DNA of 64,000 nucleotides from JBBQWZ01 sp038210135 (GTDB lineage Bacteria > Acidobacteriota > Terriglobia > Bryobacterales > Bryobacteraceae), in the NCBI GenBank assembly GCA_038210135.1, contig JBBQWZ010000008.1:62001-126000 (forward strand). The letters are read 5' to 3'. Within the stretch, counting starts at the first letter, position 1, and every line of letters begins with the position of its first letter. Below are positions 42,987-52,102 of the stretch, piece by piece. The position numbers and the translations under genes are program-made. The notes beneath the pieces are model-generated. The model was given only the letters and a program-made list of their open reading frames with translations. It had not been told where the DNA came from and did not search any database.

Positions 42987-44420
42987 ATGCCTCTTTCAGA
43001 TTCCTTCTTTGCCCAGAAATTCGCGCTCACTGAACGCGACTTGGAACGTTACCTCGCGGACGCGCTTTCCGCCGGCGCCGATTACGCCGATCTGTATTTT
43101 GAATACCTGGCGACCACTTCGCTGGGAATCGACGAGCAGATCCTGAAGACGGCCACACAAGGCGTTTCGTTGGGTGTTGGCGTCCGCGTCATTTCCGGTG
43201 AGCGAACCGGCTACGCCTATTCGGACGACCTGAATCCGGAGAAGATTCAGAAGGCTGCGCGCACCGCGGCTTGCATCGCTTCCGGTCCGGCGAAGGTGGA
43301 GAAATTTGGATTCACCGAAGCGCCGCGCAGGAATCTGTATCCCATGTTGACGACGCCCAGCGACTCCGCTCTCGCCGACCGTATTGCGCTCATCGAGCGG
43401 GCCGATCGCGCTGCGCGCGCCTACGATCCGCGAATTCTTGAAGTGCAAGCCAGCTTTTCGGATTCGGTGAAACATGTTCTTGTGGCAACAAGCGAAGGCG
43501 CCTTGAACTTCGACATGCAGCCCATGGCGCGGCTGAACGTATCGGCGCTGGCTCGTGAGAATGGCGGAAATTCGCAGACCGGGTACTCGGGCGGCGGCGG
43601 GCGCGTGACGTTCGAGTTCTTCCTGAACGAAAAATCGCCGGAACATTTTGCGAAGGAGGCCGCCCGGCAGGCGATCGTCCAATTAGGCGCCGTGGAAGCA
43701 CCGGCGGGCGAAATGACGGTTGTCCTCGGTCCCGGCTGGCCGGGGATTCTCCTCCACGAAGCGGTAGGTCACGGGCTCGAAGCGGATTTCAATCGCAAAG
43801 GCGTTTCGGCTTTTTCAAACCGTATAGGCGAGATGGTCGCCAGTCCGCTGTGCACGGTCGTGGACGACGGAACCATCGGAAATCGACGCGGATCTTTGAA
43901 TGTGGACGACGAAGGCGCGGAGACGCAGAAAAACGTTCTGATTGAGGGCGGGCGCTTACGCGGTTATCTGCAGGACAAGTTGTCGAGCCGGATCACAGGT
44001 TCGACACAAACTGGCAATGGACGCCGCGAGAATTACCAGTCGATTCCAATGCCGCGCATGACGAATACCTACATGCTTCCCGGCGAATCGGATCCACAGG
44101 ACATCATTCGCTCCGTGCCGCGAGGTTTGTACTGCGCCGTCTTCGGCGGCGGCCAGGTGGACATCACTTCCGGCAATTTTGTCTTCTCGGCGACCGAAAG
44201 TTATTTGATCGAAGACGGCAAACTGACGCGCCCGGTGCGCGGCGCGACGTTGATCGGCAATGGTCCGGAAGCGTTGAAGTACGTCAGCATGGTTGGCAAC
44301 GACCTGCAACTGGATGAGGGCATCGGCATCTGCGGCAAGGAAGGGCAGAGCGTCCCGGTGGGTGTTGGTATCCCCACGGTGAAGATCGACCGCATGACGG
44401 TCGGGGGCACCGGCGCATGA
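42987..44420 (+). CDS. tldD: TldD metalloprotease subunit
   Basis: A 477-residue cytoplasmic subunit of the TldD/TldE zinc protease, which degrades unfolded peptides and matures some peptide antibiotics. The zinc site HEAVGHGLE begins at H257 (H257, E258, H262), preceded by LGPGWPGILL. The C-terminal GGGQVDITSGNFVFSATE and GNGPEALKYVSMVGNDL are typical. ATG 42987 is preferred to the upstream frame because residues before it are not conserved-looking. Its last four bases overlap the tldE start (ATGA). Confidence 0.93.
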   Translation: MPLSDSFFAQKFALTERDLERYLADALSAGADYADLYFEYLATTSLGIDEQILKTATQGVSLGVGVRVISGERTGYAYSDDLNPEKIQKAARTAACIASGPAKVEKFGFTEAPRRNLYPMLTTPSDSALADRIALIERADRAARAYDPRILEVQASFSDSVKHVLVATSEGALNFDMQPMARLNVSALARENGGNSQTGYSGGGGRVTFEFFLNEKSPEHFAKEAARQAIVQLGAVEAPAGEMTVVLGPGWPGILLHEAVGHGLEADFNRKGVSAFSNRIGEMVASPLCTVVDDGTIGNRRGSLNVDDEGAETQKNVLIEGGRLRGYLQDKLSSRITGSTQTGNGRRENYQSIPMPRMTNTYMLPGESDPQDIIRSVPRGLYCAVFGGGQVDITSGNFVFSATESYLIEDGKLTRPVRGATLIGNGPEALKYVSMVGNDLQLDEGIGICGKEGQSVPVGVGIPTVKIDRMTVGGTGA

Positions 44421-45769
44421 GTCAGGACAATTTGGAACAACTCGCGGCGGACGTGGTCCGCATCGCGAAAGACCGCGGAGCGACGGGCGTCGAATGCACC
44501 ATATCCGAAGGCAGCGAAGTGTCCGTCAACGTTCGCATGGGTGAGGTCGAGAAGCTGACAGAAGCCTCGTCGCGCGGGGCCGGAATTCGCGTGCTGATCG
44601 GCAAGCGCACGGGCTCCTCGTATACCTCCGATCTCACCGGCGAAGGTCTCGCCAAGATGGTCGAGAGCGCGGTGGGCCTCGCGAAATATACGAGCGAAGA
44701 TCCGTACGCCGGCCTTCCCGAGGCCGCCGAGCTTGGTACTCTGTCCGGCGATTTGGGCTTGTACTCGGTGGGGATCGAGCAGATGGAGACGCCGTTCAAG
44801 ATTGAGCAGGCTCGCCTTGCGGAGGCTGCTTCGCTCGAATACGATCCGCGAATCATCAATTCGGAAGGCGGCAGCTTCGGAACGTATATGGGCCGCCGCG
44901 TTTTCGCAAATTCGCTGGGTTTTACTGGCTCTTATCGCACTAGTTCCTGTTCGGTGTCCGCCAGTCCGGTTGCCAAAGAAGGCGAATCGATGGAGCGCGA
45001 CTATTGGTATTCCTCCGCGCGCGATCCGAAGAAGCTCGAAGATGCAAGGGAGGTCGGACGCAAAGCGGCGGAGCGGACTGTGCGTCGCTTGAGTCCGCGA
45101 AAAGTGCCTACACAGAAGGTTCCCATCATTTTCGATTCCCGCAATGCTTCTTCACTGGCAAGCGATTTGTTCGATGCCGCGAGTGGAAATTCGATTTACC
45201 GGAAGAGTTCATTTCTGCTCGACAAATTGGGCGAGATGATCGCCTCCGAGTACCTGACGCTGATCGACGATGCTACGATTCCGGGTTTGTTCGGCACCTC
45301 GCCCTTCGACGACGAGGGCGTGCCGTCGCGCCGTACGGTCGTGATCGAACACGGGCGCTTGAAGAACTGGCTTCACAACAGTTACACGGCCCGCAAACTC
45401 GGCGCAAAGACCACGGGCAATGCTTCTCGGGGGCTTTCCGGAAATGCTGGTATTAGCAACGGGAACCTGTTTTTTGAACCAGGAACGATGTCGCTTCAGG
45501 AGATTGTGAAGGGCGTGAAGCGCGGCCTCTACGTGACCGAACTGATGGGCTCCGGCGCTAATATAGTGACCGGCGACTATTCGTGCGGAGCGGCTGGAAT
45601 GTGGATCGAGGATGGCGAGTTCGCGTTTCCAGTATCGGAGATTACCATCGCTGGAACGCTTCAGCAGATGCTTCCGGCCATTGACGCGGTCGGCAACGAT
45701 CTTGAATTTCGTTCCGCGATTGCGTCGCCGACATTGCGAATCGCGGAGATGACGGTCAGTGGCCAGTAG
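44417..45769 (+). CDS. tldE: TldE/PmbA subunit
   Basis: A 450-residue partner of TldD lacking the HExxxH zinc motif, as expected for TldE (PmbA), which contributes to the substrate channel. Seen features are TSDLTGEGLAKMV, the VPIIFDSRNASSLASDLFDA block, FDDEGVPSRRTVVIEHGRL and TGDYSCGAAGMWIEDGEFAF. Coupled to tldD by ATGA and overlapping the next gene by 11 nt, so four genes (42987-46580) probably form one operon. No peptide-antibiotic precursor is visible nearby. Confidence 0.92.
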   Translation: MSQDNLEQLAADVVRIAKDRGATGVECTISEGSEVSVNVRMGEVEKLTEASSRGAGIRVLIGKRTGSSYTSDLTGEGLAKMVESAVGLAKYTSEDPYAGLPEAAELGTLSGDLGLYSVGIEQMETPFKIEQARLAEAASLEYDPRIINSEGGSFGTYMGRRVFANSLGFTGSYRTSSCSVSASPVAKEGESMERDYWYSSARDPKKLEDAREVGRKAAERTVRRLSPRKVPTQKVPIIFDSRNASSLASDLFDAASGNSIYRKSSFLLDKLGEMIASEYLTLIDDATIPGLFGTSPFDDEGVPSRRTVVIEHGRLKNWLHNSYTARKLGAKTTGNASRGLSGNAGISNGNLFFEPGTMSLQEIVKGVKRGLYVTELMGSGANIVTGDYSCGAAGMWIEDGEFAFPVSEITIAGTLQQMLPAIDAVGNDLEFRSAIASPTLRIAEMTVSGQ

Positions 45770-46229
45770 AGACAACAAAAAAGCTTCTTGGATCGGTGTC
45801 CCACTTTACGTCGGGATCGCGGTCGCGTTGATTGCCGGATTGGTATACGCATATGTTCAACTGGCGAATCCCGCTGCGCGGGAGGTGATCGCACTGACTC
45901 CCGAGGCGAAAGCGTATCTGCCAAACCTGAAGCTATCCGGCGTGGACATGAAGGCGCACGATAGCTACCTCGGCCAGCGCATAATCGACATTACCGGGAA
46001 CATTACGAATAACGGGACGCAAGCAATTACTTCGATTGCCGTGATCTGCGTGTTCTTCGACAGCAATAGCCTGGTCGTCCTGCGTGAGCGCAGCAACGTG
46101 GTCGGCCTGAAGCAGGGCGGTCTGAAGCCAGGCGAAACGAAAGCGTTCCGTATGCCTTTTGATGGCGTGTCGGAAAACTGGAACAAAGAAATGCCGTCCC
46201 TGGTGATCGCCAGCATCCAGTTTTCCTAA
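45759..46229 (+). CDS. Membrane-anchored FxLYD-like protein
   Basis: A 156-residue protein starting with GTG inside the end of tldE. One membrane helix (about residues 13-33, VPLYVGIAVALIAGLVYAYV) is followed by a periplasmic beta-sandwich in which IIDITGNITNNGTQAITSI, VICVFFDSNSLVV and LKPGETKAFRMPFDG match the FxLYD/DUF3426 type. Such domains have no known catalysis. It is embedded between tldE and a response-regulator gene in one operon. Confidence 0.6.
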   Translation: MASRDNKKASWIGVPLYVGIAVALIAGLVYAYVQLANPAAREVIALTPEAKAYLPNLKLSGVDMKAHDSYLGQRIIDITGNITNNGTQAITSIAVICVFFDSNSLVVLRERSNVVGLKQGGLKPGETKAFRMPFDGVSENWNKEMPSLVIASIQFS

Positions 46230-46580
46230 ATGGCTCGTGTTCTGTTGATCGACGACGATCGGGATCAATTGGAGATTCGCGCGCTCATCTTTACACATCA
46301 TGGTCACGTCGTCGATGCGGCGTCGAACGCCGTCGATGCGATCCGGATATTTCAAGAAGCGCAGCCGGACTGCGTGGTGATGGACCTACGCATTCCGATA
46401 CTGGCGGATGGTTTAAGACTGATCCGCGCTTTTCGCGGAACTCCCGCTTTCGCCGGCCGGATCCTCGTTCTGAGCGGATTCCCCGCTGACCTCGACGGAA
46501 CGCCGGAAGCCTCCATGATCGATGAAATTCTGGCGAAGCCGGTACGCTCTGATATTCTCTTACGCTTGGTGAAGGCCTAG
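46230..46580 (+). CDS. Single-domain response regulator
   Basis: A 116-residue receiver domain with no output domain. LLIDDDRDQ holds the acidic pocket, D52 in VVMDLRIP is the phosphoacceptor, LVLSGF carries the switch serine, and ILAKPV the conserved lysine. The ATG immediately follows the TAA of the gene before it. No kinase is encoded nearby, so its partner is elsewhere; it probably acts by protein-protein contact. Confidence 0.85.
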   Translation: MARVLLIDDDRDQLEIRALIFTHHGHVVDAASNAVDAIRIFQEAQPDCVVMDLRIPILADGLRLIRAFRGTPAFAGRILVLSGFPADLDGTPEASMIDEILAKPVRSDILLRLVKA

Positions 46581-47341
46581 GGCTTCGGTCGCGCAATCAG
46601 CTCCACGCTGCTGCCGGTTGCGCGCAGCAGTGGAATTCTCGTGAGCACCGAGTCCGCGATGCGAGCCGCCTGATAGAGCCTCCGCGAACCTGGAAACAAG
46701 CCTGCCAGTGGAACCGAGATGTAATCGAAGGTGCGTGTTTCAGCCGAGAATCCGTGTCGCGCAAAAAGCTTCCGCAGTTCCCGAGCGGAAACAGGAGCCT
46801 CATCCTCAGTCTGAAATTGCTTCATCTTTTCAGGGATCAGAAGCCCGCCGATCACGCCTAGCAGCCGGTATCGATTCGGATCGAGCGCATAAAAAATGCC
46901 GTCCGGCTTCAGCCACGAACGCAGCTTTGAAGGCAGCAATTCGCGCTCTTCGAAGGACATATGGTGAACGAAGAATGTCGCCAATACGAGATCGAATGGG
47001 CCTTCACTCGCCGGGATGTCCTGCCATAGTCCTTGTTCGAAACGTACGTTTTTCACGCCCAGTCGGAGAGCATCCTGGCGGGCTTGGGCGATGCCGGGTT
47101 CCGACAGATCGATGCCGACCACTTCACCGGCGTGAGCGGCCAGCAGGCGCTCCGCGTCGCCAATTCCGCACCCCAGGCTCAATACTCGTGCGCCTCTCTT
47201 AAGGCCGGTCACTTTCAGCAAATGCCAGTTGAAGTATTCTCGAAACGCTACGACGGCGGGCCGCGCAAAATGAGACTGCGCAAATCCCGAATACAGTTCG
47301 TCGTGATGCTGCCGCTCGCGTTCAAGAGCTTCCGGAGTCAT
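46577..47341 (-). CDS. Class I SAM-dependent methyltransferase
   Basis: A 254-residue methyltransferase. Motif I is VLSLGCGIGD (53-62), the acidic loop is VVGIDLSEPGI, and motif IV is FDLVLATFFVHHMS. After the core fold, YALDPNRYRLLGVIGGL and a C-terminal helical part resemble small-molecule methyltransferases of the UbiE/Methyltransf_11 type. Substrate unknown. It converges on the response-regulator gene with a four-nt overlap and diverges from the TatT-like lipoprotein gene. Confidence 0.8.
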   Translation of the reverse strand: MTPEALERERQHHDELYSGFAQSHFARPAVVAFREYFNWHLLKVTGLKRGARVLSLGCGIGDAERLLAAHAGEVVGIDLSEPGIAQARQDALRLGVKNVRFEQGLWQDIPASEGPFDLVLATFFVHHMSFEERELLPSKLRSWLKPDGIFYALDPNRYRLLGVIGGLLIPEKMKQFQTEDEAPVSARELRKLFARHGFSAETRTFDYISVPLAGLFPGSRRLYQAARIADSVLTRIPLLRATGSSVELIARPKP

Positions 47342-47418
47342 GAATGCGCCGCGCTCGCGGCCCTCGGATTCGATCCCATTCCGTTTTCATGATACGCCGC
47401 GAGATACACTGTTCATCG

Positions 47419-48354
47419 ATGCGACGGATTGTTCTTTGCGCTTGCGTATTCGCGCTGACTGGCTGTTCGGTCAAGAAATACGCGATCAACCGGCTCGGCG
47501 ATGCGTTGGCTGGAACCGGCTCAACATTTGCGAGCGACGACGACCCGGAACTGATTCGCGCCGCGGTGCCTTTCAGTCTCAAGCTCATCGAGAGCCTGTT
47601 GGCGGAGACCCCCAGGCACTACGGACTCCTGTTGGCCGCATCGCGTGGTTTTACGCAGTACTCCTACGCGTTCGTCCAGACCGACGCGGACGAAATGGAG
47701 GACCGCGACCCACGCGCCGCACGAGCTCTGCGCGAGCGCTGTACGAAATTGTATTTGCGCTCTCGCGACTACGGCATGCGCGGACTGGAATTGAAACATC
47801 CGGGTTTCGCTGCCGAGCTAAAAGCAAATCCGGACGCCGCCGTTTTGAAATTGAAGAAGGCGGATGTGCCCTTCGCCTACTGGACCGCGATTTCGTGGGC
47901 CGCCGCGCTAGTGGTTTCGCGCGATATGTTCATGATCGGGCAAGTGCCCCAATTTGAGGACTTGATCGAGCGATCACTGGACCTCGATGAGACCTATGAC
48001 GAGGGCGTAATTCACTCGTTTCTGATCACGTACGACATGAGCCGGCTGAAGCCGAAGGCCGATCACTTCGATCAGAACGAGGCGAAGACCGTGGAACAGA
48101 AGATTGCCAACGCCACGATGCATTATGAGCGCGCGTTGCTTCTTGGTCAAGGCAAGCAGGCGGGTCCGTACGTGTCCTATGCCGAGAGCGTTCTCACAGT
48201 AAAAAAGGATCGCACAGGTTTCGAGACGGCGCTGAAAGCGGCGTTGAAGATCGACGTGAACAAAGCGCCCGAGCTGCGGGTTCTCAACCTGGTGATGCAG
48301 CGCCGGGCGAAGTTCCTGCTCGCGCGGATCGACAAACTATTTCCGGCGAAGTGA
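47419..48354 (+). CDS. TatT-like TRAP transporter accessory lipoprotein
   Basis: A 311-residue all-helical (TPR-like) lipoprotein. ATG 47419 gives a lipoprotein signal with lipobox ALTGC (MRRIVLCACVFALTGC). The body contains LLAASRGFTQYSYAFVQ, RDYGMRGLELKHPGF, FAYWTAISWAAALVVS and FETALKAALKID, as in TatT proteins, trimeric lipoproteins proposed to associate with TRAP-T transporters. No DctP, DctQ or DctM gene is nearby, so the link to transport is from family knowledge only. TACACT lies eight nt before the start. Confidence 0.78.
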   Translation: MRRIVLCACVFALTGCSVKKYAINRLGDALAGTGSTFASDDDPELIRAAVPFSLKLIESLLAETPRHYGLLLAASRGFTQYSYAFVQTDADEMEDRDPRAARALRERCTKLYLRSRDYGMRGLELKHPGFAAELKANPDAAVLKLKKADVPFAYWTAISWAAALVVSRDMFMIGQVPQFEDLIERSLDLDETYDEGVIHSFLITYDMSRLKPKADHFDQNEAKTVEQKIANATMHYERALLLGQGKQAGPYVSYAESVLTVKKDRTGFETALKAALKIDVNKAPELRVLNLVMQRRAKFLLARIDKLFPAK

Positions 48355-48356
48355 CG

Positions 48357-48938
48357 CTAGACTTTCGGACGCGCCAGGTCGAATCGATCCGTCGTGCGTG
48401 CGTAGGTATTGCCGCCCATGCGTCCGATCGCGCGCAACTGATCCGGGTCGATCCGGAAATGATCGATGATCTGATCGTCCACGTGGAGCAGAACGATTTC
48501 GCCCAGCACCAGAGCGCCGGAGCCGATCTCGAGAATCTGAAACAGCTCGCACTCCATCTGTACTCGGGATTCGGCAACTCGCGGCGGCACGACAACGGAG
48601 CTCTCGATGGCCGTTAAGCCCGACACGACGAACTCGTCCACGTCGGGCGCGTAACTTCCCGAAGCGGTGTTCATTTTCTCGGCGAAATCCTCGGAGACAA
48701 TGTTGACGACAAACTGCTTCGTCGCCCGGATGTTGACCAGCGTATCTTTCTGGCCGGTCGGCGTGAAACACACGACAGGCGGATCCGCGCTCGCAACGGT
48801 GAAGAAGCTGAACGGAGCGACGTTCCGCACTCCCTCCACGCTGACAGTGGAGACGAACGCGATCGGGCGCGGAACGATGGACCCGATCAGGACTTTATAA
48901 ACGTCAGTGGGAGAGGCAGTCTTGGGGTCGATAATCAC
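48357..48938 (-). CDS. Flavin reductase-like (FMN-binding split barrel) protein
   Basis: A 193-residue protein of the flavin reductase-like family. The opening VYKVLIGSIVPRPIAFVSTV and NVAPFSFFTVASADPPVV form the FMN-binding loop; KDTLVNIRATKQFVVNIV and RVQMECELFQILEIG follow. Members reduce or bind FMN, or act as accessory redox enzymes; the specific role is unknown. It starts with GTG behind AAGGAAAG. Only two bases separate its stop from that of the convergent lipoprotein gene. Confidence 0.85.
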   Translation of the reverse strand: MIIDPKTASPTDVYKVLIGSIVPRPIAFVSTVSVEGVRNVAPFSFFTVASADPPVVCFTPTGQKDTLVNIRATKQFVVNIVSEDFAEKMNTASGSYAPDVDEFVVSGLTAIESSVVVPPRVAESRVQMECELFQILEIGSGALVLGEIVLLHVDDQIIDHFRIDPDQLRAIGRMGGNTYARTTDRFDLARPKV

Positions 48939-49135
48939 GGATTCGCTTTCCTTGCCGCGGCAAAAACCACGCGGACTTTTTTGATGATTCGGGGGCGGCT
49001 GGGACGCAAAAAAGCCTGAATGTGGTGGCCAAAGTGCTTGTTCTCCGGCCGCGCAGGTCTTTCCGAGGGCCAGCCTGTTATCCTAATAGTTTCGCGCGCC
49101 AAGAACCTTCCCCGGGCGCGCCCTCTGGATTTTCC

Positions 49136-49921
49136 GTGTCATCGCCTCTTAACTTTCACCTTGAGCATTACGACGGGCCGCTCGACCTGTTGCTGGACCT
49201 CATCCGGCGGCACCAGATCAATATTTCAGACATTCCAATCGCCAGCATCACACAGCAATATTTCGAGTATCTCCACAAAGCGGCGGCTTTGGATATCGAA
49301 CTGAGTTCCGAGTTTGTGTACGTGGCCGCGACGCTGATTCACATCAAGTCCAAGATGCTGCTCCCGAAAGATCCGGAGCTCGAAAAGCTGATGCCCGAGG
49401 AGGATCCGCGAAAAGAGCTCGTGGACCGGCTTCTCGAACACCAACGATTTAAGAGCGCGGCGGAAATGCTGCACCAGAAGCGCGAAATTGAGGAGGCCGT
49501 CTGGTCGAATCCGCAGATCGACCAGTTCCGGAACGTAGACGAAAAGCCGGATCTTTCCGTCACGCTATTCGATCTGGTCAGGACGTTTCAGCAGATTCTC
49601 GAGCGCGCGAAGAATCGGCCGACGTATGAGATCGGCGGCGAGGAAGTTAGCGTCCCGGACATGATTCGCTATTTGCGGAACCTGTTTAAGGACGAGCGCA
49701 GGGGCGAAACCATATCGGCGACCGAGCTGTTTGAAAAACAGAAATCGCGTCGAGCGATGATCTGCCTGTTCCTGGCTATTTTGGAACTGGTGAAGCTGCA
49801 GGCCATCGGTTTCACGCAGAAAGACGCTTTCGGCGACATCGGATTGAAGAAGATCAGAAGCCTCGAGAATCTCGGCGACACCGAGGAATCGCTTGAAGCA
49901 ATTGAGAAGGACTACATCTAG
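49136..49921 (+). CDS. scpA: Segregation and condensation protein A
   Basis: A 261-residue kleisin that bridges SMC heads during chromosome condensation and segregation. FHLEHYDGPLDLLLDLIRRHQ at the start and YVAATLIHIKSKMLLPKD are diagnostic; the C-terminal winged-helix part has FLAILELVKLQAIGFTQ. The frame is open from 49022, but GTG 49136 places the family's first conserved block at the N-terminus. scpB follows after three nt. Between the flavin reductase gene and this start (48939-49135) I see no gene or convincing promoter. Confidence 0.92.
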   Translation: MSSPLNFHLEHYDGPLDLLLDLIRRHQINISDIPIASITQQYFEYLHKAAALDIELSSEFVYVAATLIHIKSKMLLPKDPELEKLMPEEDPRKELVDRLLEHQRFKSAAEMLHQKREIEEAVWSNPQIDQFRNVDEKPDLSVTLFDLVRTFQQILERAKNRPTYEIGGEEVSVPDMIRYLRNLFKDERRGETISATELFEKQKSRRAMICLFLAILELVKLQAIGFTQKDAFGDIGLKKIRSLENLGDTEESLEAIEKDYI

Positions 49922-49924
49922 ACC

Positions 49925-50722
49925 GTGGCTGAATTAGAACCAGAGCAGATCGAAGAAACGACGTTCACGACGGAGCAGATGGGCATCGAACAAGCCCCCG
50001 ACGGGGAGAGTCCCGATGCGCGGCTGAAGGCCGTTCTCGAAGCGATCATCTATGTGACCGACGAACCGCTTGGTGCGCAGCAGATGGCTGCGGCCGTGTC
50101 CGCGCCGCTCGACCGGGTTCAGAAATTGCTGGACGAACTTACGGCGGATTACGCGCGGCCCGAGCGCGGGCTGACTATTCGCGAAGTCGCGGGCGGCTAT
50201 AAGATGGCCACCAAGCCAGAGCATCACGACGAGATCCGCGCCTTCGTGAAGAATCTGAAGCCGTCGTTGAAGCTGTCGTTGGCAGCGCTCGAAACGTTGG
50301 CCGTTATCGCGTATAAGCAGCCGGTAACGGCTCCCGAGATCATGGAAGTCCGCGGCGTGCAGGGCGCCGGAGTCTTGAAGACGCTGCTCGATCGCAAGCT
50401 GATTGCCGTCTCCGGGCGCAAGAACGTAATCGGCAAGCCGATCCTGTACAAGACCACGAAGGAATTCCTGCTGCAATTCGGCCTGAAAGATCTGAACGAG
50501 CTGCCCACGCTGAAGGAATTCGAAGAAATTGGCCGGATGGCAGTGGCGGACAGCGAATTGATCGAGGAGCCAATGGCGCCCGACGCGCCTGTGGATCCGC
50601 TAGAAGCGGAGGCCGCGGCGAACGACGAAGCGGCGGCAAAGGCGGAAGCGCTCGCCGAAGCAAAAGCGGAGAGCGAGAACGAAACGCCGCGCGAAGAGAA
50701 GGCGGAAAATCCCAATGGCTGA
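49925..50722 (+). CDS. scpB: Segregation and condensation protein B
   Basis: A 265-residue winged-helix protein that dimerises and regulates the SMC-ScpA complex. ALEALIYVTDEPL-type start (LEAIIYVTDEPLGAQQM), GGYKMATKPEHHDEI, KLSLAALETLAVIAYKQPV, ITAPEI-like APEIMEVRGVQG and GRKNVIGKPILYKTT are all present. The N-terminal ~35 and C-terminal ~60 residues are acidic and low complexity, beyond the usual ~190-residue core. It starts with GTG and overlaps the next gene by eight nt. Confidence 0.93.
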   Translation: MAELEPEQIEETTFTTEQMGIEQAPDGESPDARLKAVLEAIIYVTDEPLGAQQMAAAVSAPLDRVQKLLDELTADYARPERGLTIREVAGGYKMATKPEHHDEIRAFVKNLKPSLKLSLAALETLAVIAYKQPVTAPEIMEVRGVQGAGVLKTLLDRKLIAVSGRKNVIGKPILYKTTKEFLLQFGLKDLNELPTLKEFEEIGRMAVADSELIEEPMAPDAPVDPLEAEAAANDEAAAKAEALAEAKAESENETPREEKAENPNG

Positions 50723-51698
50723 AGAGCGACTGCAAAAGATCCTTTCGCAAGCCGGAGTCGCGAGCCGGCGCAAAGCGGAAGTACTAATTCGCGAGGGCCA
50801 TGTAATAGTGAACGGCGTGGTCGTCACCGAACTGGGCACCAAAGCCGACATCTCCCGCGATCACATCAAAGTCGATCATCGCCTCCTGCATGCTCCGAAG
50901 CATCAGGTGTACATTGCGCTGAACAAACCCAAGAATTGCATGACGACCATGTTCGACCCGGAAGGGCGCGAGACGGTCATGAAATTTATCCGAGGATTGC
51001 GCGAGCGCGTGTATCCGATCGGGCGGCTCGATTATCACAGCGAAGGTCTGCTGCTGATGACCAACGACGGTGAGTTTGCGAATCGCATGATGTCGCCCGC
51101 GCACGACATCTTCAAGACCTACGTGGTCAAGGTCAATGGGGAATTGACGGCCGACCAGGAGAAGAAATTTCGCGAGGGCATTCCGTTGCACGGCGTCCGG
51201 ACTAAGCCCGCCCAGCTCAAATTGATCCGCCACTCCACCAACCCCTGGTACGAAGTCCGTTTAACGGAAGGGCGCCAGAATCAGATTCGCGACATGTTCA
51301 AGTCGCTCGGCCGGCTGGTTGAAAAACTGAAGCGCGTCCGCATCGGGATGCTCAATCTGGACGTCAAACCCGGCGAGTTCCGCCATCTGACTCCTCAAGA
51401 AGTCGGTAAGTTCCGCGAGCTTCTCAAGCTAAACGCGGTAACCGAAGGAGTAGAAGACGCCGCCGCACCCGCAACGGAAGAGAAGTCGGTCTCGCTCCGT
51501 CCGCCGAATCGATCTAAGAAGCCGGTCCGCCGTCCTCGTCCGAAACCCTTGTCCGGCCCGGGCGGAGCGCCTTCCAAAAAGCGCCTACCCGAAGCATCGG
51601 AACCTCGTGCGGCGGAGCCTGCCGCCAAGCCGCCCGTGAAGCGGAGGTCCGTCGCGAAGCGCGGCGGGCATGCCAAGAATATTCGAGGGAAGCGATGA
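50715..51698 (+). CDS. rluB: RluB-type 23S rRNA pseudouridine synthase
   Basis: A 327-residue enzyme that converts a specific uridine of 23S rRNA to pseudouridine. An N-terminal S4 RNA-binding domain (ERLQKILSQAGVASRRKAEV) is followed by the RsuA/RluB catalytic core with the aspartate in IGRLDYHSEGLLLMTNDG and the block VRLTEGRQNQIRDM. The last ~90 residues are a lysine/arginine/proline-rich tail typical of RluB. The scpA-scpB-rluB order is common in bacteria. It overlaps the next start by four nt (ATGA). RluB rather than RsuA/RluF is inferred from the tail and context. Confidence 0.88.
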   Translation: MAEERLQKILSQAGVASRRKAEVLIREGHVIVNGVVVTELGTKADISRDHIKVDHRLLHAPKHQVYIALNKPKNCMTTMFDPEGRETVMKFIRGLRERVYPIGRLDYHSEGLLLMTNDGEFANRMMSPAHDIFKTYVVKVNGELTADQEKKFREGIPLHGVRTKPAQLKLIRHSTNPWYEVRLTEGRQNQIRDMFKSLGRLVEKLKRVRIGMLNLDVKPGEFRHLTPQEVGKFRELLKLNAVTEGVEDAAAPATEEKSVSLRPPNRSKKPVRRPRPKPLSGPGGAPSKKRLPEASEPRAAEPAAKPPVKRRSVAKRGGHAKNIRGKR

Positions 51699-52102
51699 AT
51701 CCCGGCGAAATGAAATCGCTCTTCAGTGAGGCGCGGACCATTGCGGTTGTCGGACTCTCGAGCGATCCCTTCCGTCCCAGTTTCGGAGTTGCCGAGTACA
51801 TGAAGCAACAGGGCTACCGCATCATCCCTGTGAACCCGAAAGAGCCCGAAGTCCTCGGCGAGAAGGCCTACGCGCGGCTCGAAGACATCCCGGAGCCGGT
51901 CGATATTGTGGACGTTTTCCGCCGTTCCGAATTCGTCCCCGAAGTTGTGGACTCCGCGATTGCGATCGGAGCGAAAGCGGTTTGGATGCAGGAAGGCGTC
52001 GTCCACGAAGAGGCCGCCGCGAAAGCCCGCGCCGCCGGACTACAAGTCGTCATGGACCGTTGCATTCTCAAAGACCATCGCCAGTGGCTCGGCTCACGCT
52101 AA
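51695..52102 (+). CDS. CoA-binding domain protein (YccU-like)
   Basis: A 135-residue Rossmann-type CoA-binding protein. ARTIAVVGLSSDPFRPSFGV, YRIIPVNPKEPEVLGEKAY and VDIVDVFRRSEFVPEVVD followed by VWMQEGVVHEEAA are the family blocks. It resembles the CoA-binding part of succinyl-CoA synthetase and stand-alone YccU proteins; role unknown. It is translationally coupled to rluB and converges with the RES gene, overlapping by nine nt. Confidence 0.88.
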   Translation: MNPGEMKSLFSEARTIAVVGLSSDPFRPSFGVAEYMKQQGYRIIPVNPKEPEVLGEKAYARLEDIPEPVDIVDVFRRSEFVPEVVDSAIAIGAKAVWMQEGVVHEEAAAKARAAGLQVVMDRCILKDHRQWLGSR

